The notes under the pieces: model-generated
What the model saw: only the letters and a program-made list of their open reading frames with translations
Database searches by the model: none
What the model was told of the DNA's origin: nothing
Assembly: GCA_905250025.1 (NCBI GenBank)
Contig: CAJNOJ010000004.1
Location: forward strand, 372,001 to 436,000
Direction of reading: 5' to 3'
Length of the DNA: 64,000 bases
From: Adineta ricciae
Lineage: Eukaryota > Rotifera > Eurotatoria > Adinetida > Adinetidae
In this document: positions 56,845 to 64,000 of the stretch, piece by piece
Numbering within the stretch: the first letter of the stretch is position 1
How the letters are laid out: every line of letters begins with the position of its first letter
Position numbers and translations under genes: made by a program

Positions 56845-57990
56845 TATTTAACTTCTGAATGAAAAGCTTTCGAAGCTTTGATAAAAAATGACAAAGAAAC
56901 GCATACAATACGTTATATGATGACTAATAATTGTGTACTCATTAAGAACCTCATCAATTGCTTCATGCAATGCTGATCGTATTTCCTATTTTGTTGCTGC
57001 TTTGTATGTGTAATAAATGGCGACGAACATACTGAGAACCATATGGGTAACGTCGTGTAGATCAGACTTTGGACGTTAGCACTTCCAAGTACTTTATTAT
57101 TTTAGTTTTATTAGTTTTTCATGGTATGATTGATATATATCCAAAAGGCTCATTTTGATCACTTTCCCAAGGGTTACAAAACGGTACTCTTCATTTTTTG
57201 GATCCGAATAATTGTTCATTGGAAAACCTAAAGTATTTAAAATTATTATCATCATTTTTAAAAGTGGCAAAATTGCCTGAGTGTTTTGGGTTTTCCAATG
57301 AGCAATTATTCGGATCCAAAAAAAGAAGAGTACCGTTTTGTAACCCTTCGGAAGATGATCAAAATGAGCCCTTTGGATATATATCAATCATGCCATGAAA
57401 AACTGTACTTAGAAGTACTTACATCCAATGTTTGGTGTAGATAAAGACACCGAAACAGTTGAAAGTTTTTTTTTCGCATTGTACGCAAATCATTCCATTG
57501 TCGATTGGAAAGGGATCTAAGTCGTTGAAGATTTTGATATAACAAAATAGATAAGACCACGAATGTACCACCCATCGCAACACTGACGAATAAAGTTGAA
57601 CACGAAACAAACTCGAAATAAAATTCCAATGCGTCATAATAAGAAGAATCCATTCTGGAAATATGGATTTTAATCAATAAATGACCACAGAATATCATAC
57701 AGAAAAGTATAGTGACACTGAAAGTAAAACAGATCAGCCGTCTCGAGCTGTACAGTCGTATGAAAACGTTTCCCGATGATATTAACAAACGGTCAACTAA
57801 TGCATAAATGAAAACATTTGGTGAGAATGCAGCAAAGAGATAAGCCATATAATAGAAGATTTTTTGCAAATCATCACATTCGATCAGTGTTAATCATGGC
57901 ATTATTGAGTTCATATAGAGTAAATTAAAAACAAGAGAGCAGAGAAAATAGAGCACAGTGCTAATAGTTCTGGTGATATAGGAATGTAAA
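56845..57990 (-). pseudogene. Seven-TM receptor pseudogene split by a fold-back element
   Basis: A paralogue of the receptor at 58269-59291. The TM2 region (FYFLCSLVFNLLYM) is followed by a stop. The frame 57869-57421 covers TM3-TM5 (ALVDRLLISSGNVFIRLYSSRRLICF, ending QLFRCLYLHQTLD). It is then interrupted by 57095-57412 and resumes at about 57060 with damaged TM6-TM7 (IYYTYKAATK, a stop, then ISHHITYCMRFFVIF). The match to the intact paralogue on both sides of the insertion makes the identification firm. No full receptor can be made. Confidence 0.82.
57095..57412. mobile_element. Fold-back (MITE-like) element with 8-bp target duplication
   Basis: Two arms of about 117 bp, 57114-57229 and 57288-57405, are near-perfect inverted repeats (a few mismatches) around a spacer of about 58 bp. 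The whole would fold into a long hairpin. AAGTACTT occurs directly outside both ends (57087-57094 and 57413-57420) and fits an 8-bp target-site duplication as made by hAT-type transposases. It has no coding capacity; the open frame across it comes from the palindrome. Confidence 0.8.
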
Positions 57991-58268
57991 GACGATGAGA
58001 ATGTCGATCCATTTCTACTTTGTCGATGAATTCATTCAATCATTCATCAGTATTCTCGATGAATAAATGCAGAAGAACTTTCTTATATTCAGCCTTTTAC
58101 GCAGCTCGCAGTTGGAATTGAAGTTTTCAAAATCTTTTACTCGTCTTTTTCAATGAACATGACCAAGTTAGAAACACATTTTCTAGAAAATATTAATCCG
58201 TTTTTAATCCATATGTGCGCTCTAGTCACGATTTTTATTTTATTTTAAGTTAATATGATTAGTCAAAA
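57991..58268. other. Gap between receptor pseudogene and receptor gene
   Basis: Nothing recognised; remnants of the pseudogene's first TM may be here. Confidence 0.3.
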
Positions 58269-59291
58269 TTACAGACTCGTTTGTAGCATATCCTTGTCAA
58301 TATTCATTCTTCCGTTTTCATGCGTACGTGTTAACACAAGATCTTGACCGAATACTTTGTAAACTAAACGTTTCATTTCGAGTCGAAATGATTTCGATAC
58401 GCAGACAAATATGAAAAAACTTGCGCAATAAGGTAGATGATGTATGAAAGTACCAGAATTTGTGATAAAGCGTTCTATTGCTTGATCCATTGGTGACTCG
58501 ATATTGTTTTTTGAAACAGCTTGATAAATCCCATAAATCGACGGGAAAGCCACCAAGATAATGTAGACAAGATCGTAAACGTAGAGGCAATGAAGCAATT
58601 GAAAGTCTTTTTTACTCATCGTACGAAATCGATTTCGTTGTTGGCGCGGAGTATCGCGGATTTGTTGAACGTTTTTGAATGTTATTATTGAAACAATGAT
58701 GATGCCAATAGAAAATATGGAATTGATGAGTAAATTCGAATAGAAATTGAATTCGTAATACAAACTAGTGATTTCGTAGTAGCAGATAGTAACTGACGCA
58801 TAGATTTCTCGGACAGTGACTTTCACCAAAACATGAATGTAGAAAACTATCCAGAAAAGTGCACTAACGCTGACAGAGAAGTAAGCTAACCGTTTGGAAC
58901 TATACAGACGAAGATCAACACTTCTCGAGGAGATGAATAGACGATCGATGGACGCAAAAATCAGAATCGTCGGTAAAAATGCGGAGAAGACATAAGCAGA
59001 ATAGTACAACAATTTACATAAAACTTTACTGGAATTTTGAACTTGGATACCCCATCCCATGGTGAATACGGAACTCAACATACCCGAACTGATGTAACAT
59101 GTATTAGAAAGGAGACAAAAGAGGAAATAGAAGACGCAGACGTTCTTGCGCCAGGATTTTTTTAGAAAAACAATCGAGCTGAGGACATTTCCAGATAAAC
59201 TGGCCGCAAAAATAATCGGAACCACATATCGATAGAGATAAATGAAGATATTTTGAAAAATGTTGATATAGTATTTGTCCGAGGAATTCAT
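58269..59291 (-). CDS. Rhodopsin-like seven-TM receptor, intact member of a local array
   Basis: A single exon encodes 340 aa. TM1 is VVPIIFAASLSGNVLSSIVFL. TM3 ends ASIDRLFISS (a DRY variant, as in the 14885 receptor). TM5 is NSIFSIGIIIVSIITF. An Arg-rich third loop (RQQRNRFRTMSKKDF) precedes TM6. TM7 contains YCASFFIFVCVSKSFRLEMKR in place of NPxxY. Decayed paralogues sit on both sides (56845 and 59600), all on the minus strand, showing tandem duplication with loss of two of three copies. The ligand is unknown. Confidence 0.87.
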   Translation of the reverse strand: MNSSDKYYINIFQNIFIYLYRYVVPIIFAASLSGNVLSSIVFLKKSWRKNVCVFYFLFCLLSNTCYISSGMLSSVFTMGWGIQVQNSSKVLCKLLYYSAYVFSAFLPTILIFASIDRLFISSRSVDLRLYSSKRLAYFSVSVSALFWIVFYIHVLVKVTVREIYASVTICYYEITSLYYEFNFYSNLLINSIFSIGIIIVSIITFKNVQQIRDTPRQQRNRFRTMSKKDFQLLHCLYVYDLVYIILVAFPSIYGIYQAVSKNNIESPMDQAIERFITNSGTFIHHLPYCASFFIFVCVSKSFRLEMKRLVYKVFGQDLVLTRTHENGRMNIDKDMLQTSL

Positions 59292-59599
59292 TGAAATGAG
59301 TAAACAAGTTTCTTCACTACCAATCGACGCAAAGAAAGATAAAGGTATGAATTAGAAAATGAGCATCTGCATTAATTCTATCTCTTTGATGTTATCTCAT
59401 AAATTAATTAGAAGTTCCAAATTAGGAAAGATTAATTAACAACGGACTTTCGTAATTGCTTCTAGTTGAATCTCGAGGCAGACAAACTTTGATCTTCTCC
59501 TCATCCAGTGCTTCATCATTTAATTTTTGTATTGAATAAATGTTTGCCGAAATTATATTGAATCGGTAATGCGATGCTGTTGACAATCACGCCTGATCC
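59292..59599. other. Short intergenic stretch
   Basis: Nothing recognised. Confidence 0.3.
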
Positions 59600-60450
59600 A
59601 TCGCGATCTCTATCACTACGCACTTAATTGACGTGTCTATTCAATAACATCCGTTTGATTTCCTACCGAAACACTTTCGAGACACAGACGAAGATGAAAA
59701 AGCTCGATTTGTGTAAAATATGATTGAGAAATACATCAACACCGGAAAGAAATGTATCGATTGCTTGATGATATTCACTACGAGTGTATTTTTCTGTTAC
59801 TGCTGAGAACAGATTATATATCAATGAAAAAATGTGAAATACTATGTTATATTACACCATGGACACAGAAGCAACGAAGTCGTTGAAAATATTTTCTATT
59901 CATCTATCGAAGCTGACATTAATGTGCGATGGAATTCGATTGGTTATGACGAATATTTTTGAATGTCGAAATGGAGAGAGTAATAACGAGAATCGAAAAA
60001 ACTAAGGCAATGATAAACGAAGAATACAACACGAACTGAAAATAAGACCGTAGAATATGATCCATAAGTTTGTACTCGTACTAATCGAAAAACATACTAA
60101 ACGCTTCGAGCTGTACAATCGTATATTCGCATTTCGAGACGACATTAGTAACCGATCTATTGAGGCGAGAATAATATTACTTGAAAATAAAGTTGCAGAA
60201 AGATACGATCTGTAATAAAGTAATCGACATGAAATTAGGTTCGAATTTTGCAGATTTATATTAAAACCATATGTAAATATTGATCCAAGTAGTGCGCAAT
60301 TCGTGTAGACGGCACTGAAAATCGAAAAGCTGACTTAATAAAATATACAAACGATTTTACACTAGGATTTTTTCACGAATACAATTACAGTTAAGATATT
60401 ACCAATCGTTCCGGAAATGTAAAAAAAAGAACCGGGCCGACGCATTGGTA
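59600..60450 (-). pseudogene. Seven-TM receptor pseudogene, heavily decayed
   Basis: Fragments matching the 58269-59291 receptor remain in order. ASIDRLLMSSRNANIRLYSSKR lies around 60100-60165 and KSSFFIFVCVSKVFR around 59665-59700, followed by an in-frame TAG where the intact copy has Leu, then EIKRM. Between them no continuous frame survives. Confidence 0.75.
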
Positions 60451-60832
60451 GAGATTTATATGAATCCTATTGAGAAGTTCGATACTTGAAGAAGAAACTT
60501 TTCTTATGTTTTATTTTCTATGAAATGAATGATCGAACTGCCATGTATTCTGAGATTCTAAAAATAAAACTCATGTTCGCCATAATAGACCTTGAGAGTT
60601 CATTGTTGGACTCCCATTGTCAAATACAAAACACCCGAATAAATTCTGTGAAGAGCTCTTCATCCCAGTTACTTCAAAATCTCTTTTTTTCGTAAAAAAT
60701 TCAGGAGAATGAATAGCAAGGTATTTATTGATTATTATTAAGAGAAAATACAGAAAAAAAACTAGTAATTATCAAAAAAAAGAATCTTTAAATAGAAACT
60801 GTTTCTCTCCACCTTCAAATGAGAGAGACGAT
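60451..60832. other. Intergenic
   Basis: Open frames are short and unsupported. Confidence 0.35.
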
Positions 60833-61135
60833 CTATTTGCCTTGTTTGATTTCCATACATTCATCTGGACGAAATCGTTTTTTGATGCAGATGTTTGGTG
60901 CGCAGCAAGGATTGATTCCGAATTTGCAAGGTACACAATTTTTACCGATTTCACGCGTATCGAGCGAGCCAGCATCATCATCATCACTTTCACCTGTCAT
61001 AGCACGAAGAAACATTCGTGCTTTCTTGTCGGTCAGTTCCATATCATTGTCGTTGTCCACAAAGAGACGTTTGGCGTTTGATGTTGAAATTGTGCAGATG
61101 AGGAGAACTGCAGCGAGGAGAATCAATGTTTTCAT
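60833..61135 (-). CDS. Small secreted cystine-knot-like peptide precursor
   Basis: 100 aa: a signal peptide (MKTLILLAAVLLICTISTSNA), an acidic proregion (contains ESDDDDAG), then a C-terminal Cys-rich segment with six cysteines in the pattern C-x2-C-x6-CC-x4-C-x9-C. The spacing with a CC doublet is reminiscent of inhibitor-cystine-knot peptides, a fold used by protease inhibitors, antimicrobial peptides, channel-acting peptides and neuropeptides. Which role applies here cannot be told. No internal dibasic site clearly separates the proregion, though KR follows the signal cleavage area. A strong TATA box upstream supports expression. Confidence 0.7.
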   Translation of the reverse strand: MKTLILLAAVLLICTISTSNAKRLFVDNDNDMELTDKKARMFLRAMTGESDDDDAGSLDTREIGKNCVPCKFGINPCCAPNICIKKRFRPDECMEIKQGK

Positions 61136-61210
61136 GTTGATTTAAAAAGAATCAAATATAACCCTGGTTGATATATGTATTATAACTGAGGTCTGAGAAT
61201 AATTCTGCCG

Positions 61211-61219
61211 CTTTATATA
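61211..61219 (-). promoter_or_regulatory. TATA box of the Cys-knot-like peptide gene
   Basis: TATATAAAG on the minus strand, 76 bp upstream of the ATG at 61135. Same sequence as at 29161-29169. Confidence 0.65.
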
Positions 61220-62402
61220 CTGCCGTCTCTTGTTCTTTCGAAGCAATTATCAAATATTTAACCTATTCATCCGAAAGAAAGAATTGCTCTCTATATTTAC
61301 TGTTGATATTATTCACGATTAGCTGATAAACATGAGAACATTTTTATCGATATAAAAACGACATTCTATGATGAATAAGAGTGTACAAATTATAGATCAA
61401 GGCTCGAATTTCCTTCTTTAACCATCGATGTCTTATGTCATATTTAGTATGAATCCGTTTTGTACTCATTACACTTTTGAATTACAAAGAATTTTATCAA
61501 AGAGATTCGTTTTATCAGCGTGTATGATGATACAGTATTTGCGAATGCTTCGAGAAGGAAAAGATTTTTACAACGTTGTCGGCCGATTCTGAATTACCTA
61601 TTTCTATTGGTGAATGAATGTAATTATTTATGAAATATTTACGATAATAGTCTATTGATAGTCTCTAGGAGAGCTGCCGAGAAATTGTATTCCCTATGAA
61701 GTTTTTCGAGACTACGTAGTGTTCGTTTGCAAATTTACATAGAGTTGAATTTTGTGACAAATAGAATTGCAGATGGAACACTGTATATCGATACCATTTC
61801 CGTCTAGTGACTTTTTTTTAGAAGTACGAGAACAAGTGGATGCTGAACGCAGCGATGAGAGTGTAAACGAGATATAATATTATGTTCTTGTTCGTACATT
61901 AACACAAAATCGATTGTTGATTTGTTCGAAAATATCATTCGCCATATCTTAACTGTCTATGAAATTATCTAACACGATGGAAATATTATACAGATTGCCT
62001 AGATTGATTATGACTAATCTATGAAAAAGCTTTGCAAATGTGTTGTCTTTGATCTTGGATTTTTAATAATGTCAATTCAGTTAACTATGGTTTTTTCCAA
62101 CTTGCTTTATTCGGTGTGGAAAATGTTGAAACCATACTACAACGTGTTTTTCTTTTATTCTTCATGCAATGACACGTTAAAAGGAAGAAAGCTTCTCCGT
62201 TCTGTGTTAACTATCAACAAAAGATGAATCATCACTGTGATGTTTCTGACGTTGGAAAAGGTAAAAACCACGTTGTGATTCGATAACGTGATCGCTTGTA
62301 GCACATTCTGACTTGTATTATTCATTTATACATTCTCTGGTGAGTCGACAACGAAATGATTATAAGACGTAGTTGTGTTTCTTTGTACAGTTGAAATTTG
62401 AA
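61220..62402. other. Intergenic
   Basis: AT-rich. The short frame at 62021-62227 shows no family likeness. Nothing supported. Confidence 0.4.
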
Positions 62403-64000
62403 ATGAATGTGCTTAAACGTTCGTTCGACTTTCATCAACCGAATAGTGCTGAAACAAAAAAGTTGCGAAGTAAGTCACATGATACAAACAAGATTTCCAT
62501 ATTTTCAATTCTGCTTATTATTTCAGTCGAACCTGTAGCCGATACGCGACAGTGAGTGAACAGAAATGTATGTCACAAAGTTTAATTGTTTGTACTTGTT
62601 GTATTTCATAGTAATTCAGTTGCTCTTCGGTTTGAACAGTTGCCCAATGAACTTCTAATGGAGATCTTTGAGTATCTCGATGCCTATGACATCCATTGTG
62701 GATTTGCCAATTTAAATCTTCGCTTTCAAAATCTTCTGGTTAACTCGTCGTTGCTATTAAAAACCGTTTTCGCAGAGAAATCTTTGTCAACTATTGAATA
62801 TCGTTGTCGACATGTCATTCTCCCAAATACACCTCGTCTTCTTTCTCTTCATCTTTATGGTGAACAGATAATTTGTAGATTTCTTGATCAATACAATTTC
62901 GATTCATCACTTACACGGTTAGAATCCGTTCTTCTTAACGACGTGAGTAGCCATAAGCTTGTAATGATTTTATCATACATGCACTCATTACCTCGACTTC
63001 TCTCATTGACAATTCAATTGAACCATGAGTATGATGATCCTGTGAGTGATATATTTCGATTAGTGTTTCGATTGCCGGTATTAAAACATTTTAAAATATC
63101 AATATCTTATGACGAAGAGGATGACAGGATTAATATTGTAATGCCTATGTTAATTAATGAAAAATTCAGCACGATCGAACGTTTAAATCTTGACTTGAGT
63201 CTTAATGCTAATGAACTTGCATCGATTCTTCAACGTACACCTCAGCTTCGATATCTAAAATGCGAAACTTTGGTTGAATCGGAAGTAGCAGGTACAAGTC
63301 CAATATTAAATTTACCGAATCTAATTCATGTCTCCTTGTCAATCAAACATGTATCGTTTGATGTATTCGAGAAATTTTTTATACCAGTCTGTCGCCCGTT
63401 ACAATATTTGGCACTTACAATATCCGATTATGATGTTAATTATCGTAATGGAAATCGATGGCAAAGATTTATTGAGAAGCATATACCTCATTTACGTACA
63501 TTTCATTTAAAATACAGCGAGTATCAAATGGAAGACATTCTCTCCGACCAAGAAGTGATACACCAATTTACCTCCACATTTTGGAGGGAGCGACAATGGT
63601 TTTTTTCATTTGAAGAAGAAGACGATCCATATGACAATGGACAGTATGTTTTTTCAGTACATCCATTCCGGTACATAATTACAATAAATATGCAATAATT
63701 CTAGTGATTTTCTTTCGTTTTTAGAAAAACTTGGTACAATTCCTCAAAATCTGAATTAATTGATAATCAAACTCATCCGATTTCGTTGACTGTTACCGAA
63801 AATGCATTGTACACTTTTGGTACATCATATGTAGAATGTATGGAAACGTGTTTTCGAACGGTGTTATTTACGCATTTAAATATCAAATGTGACAAAATTC
63901 CATATGGTTTATTTATTGAATTAATACATTCATTACCTAATCTAACTTCATTAGAAGTAGCGGCCGTACCAAAGGTTGAATCAAACTCTCTCTCGTTTGA
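62403..64000 (+). CDS. F-box protein, 5' part, runs past the window end
   Basis: Exons join as 62403-62469, 62527-62551 (a 25-bp micro-exon), 62612-63670 and 63725-64000, with all phases matching. The last exon is still open at the window edge. The N-terminus has a basic KRSFDFHQPN...KKLR start typical of bdelloid F-box proteins, then the F-box (FEQLPNELLMEIFEYLDAYDIHCGFANLNLRFQNLL). Leucine-rich, irregular repeats follow (RLLSLHLYGE, IERLNLDLSL, RYLKCETL, LQYLALTISD). It would act as a substrate adaptor of an SCF ubiquitin ligase. Related in layout to the gene at 31525, not a close copy. Confidence 0.85.

Noticed and set aside
57097-57387. 96-aa open frame on the minus strand, mirrored on the plus strand
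   Set aside because: Produced by the inverted repeat; both strands read similarly.
60728-61145. Plus-strand frames of 108-117 aa
   Set aside because: Antisense to the Cys-knot-like peptide gene, with no features of their own.

Overview
The window looks like nuclear DNA of a bdelloid rotifer (Adineta/Rotaria-like; genus not determinable). Supporting signs are AT-rich sequence, many compact introns of about 50-75 bp with GT-AG ends, and a gene mix typical of these animals: mono-ADP-ribosyltransferase (ART), LRR, F-box and B-box/NHL proteins, orphan rhodopsin-like receptors, Thr-rich single-pass membrane proteins with a 'GGFETGSLAPW' head, and enzymes of bacterial or fungal aspect. Exon joins given here were chosen by eye from splice consensus and frame continuity. 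No transcript data were available.

Layout. 1-547 is the end of an ART gene. 1900-3560 holds a 93-bp minisatellite beside a sharp switch from C-rich to G-rich + strand. 5354-8786 carries two B-box/NHL genes, one collapsed at an unknown base (N, 5484). 9379-14660 carries three single-pass membrane genes with Thr-rich stalks ending in different heads, one of them a hedgehog-type Hint domain. A 7TM receptor follows at 14885. 18050-21592 is a second skew-switch region centred on an 89-bp minisatellite of about 20 units, followed by a tRNA-like element. 22672-28694 is a metabolic block: GTP-type PEPCK, a Gfo/Idh/MocA oxidoreductase and an intronless FAD amine oxidase. 30413-36239 holds two decayed SK-type potassium-channel copies flanking an F-box gene and a RING-LRR gene. 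37538-39051 is a myristoylatable pseudo-ART fused to LRRs. 39534-42491 is an Argonaute, tail-to-tail with a NOL9/Grc3 polynucleotide kinase. 45016-51075 holds a B-box protein, a secreted triple TIL inhibitor, a MORN-NEURL4-like fusion and a PSME3IP1/FAM192A homologue with a U12 AT-AC intron. 51131-60450 holds more receptors and LamG or Ser/Thr-rich membrane proteins; one receptor pseudogene is split by a fold-back element with an 8-bp target duplication. 60833-61135 is a small cystine-knot-like secreted peptide, and an F-box gene runs off the right edge.

Themes. No single operon-like system is present. The membrane genes at 9379-14660 and 52848-56319 share one plan: cytosolic N-terminus, one TM exon, stalk exons that begin and end in phase 1, and an exchangeable head. 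This suggests a surface-protein family diversified by exon shuffling. Several other genes are fusions of sensing, ubiquitin or ADP-ribosylation modules (ART-LRR, RING-LRR, B-box-NHL, MORN-NEURL4-C). Small secreted or hydrophilic genes tend to have a canonical TATA box.
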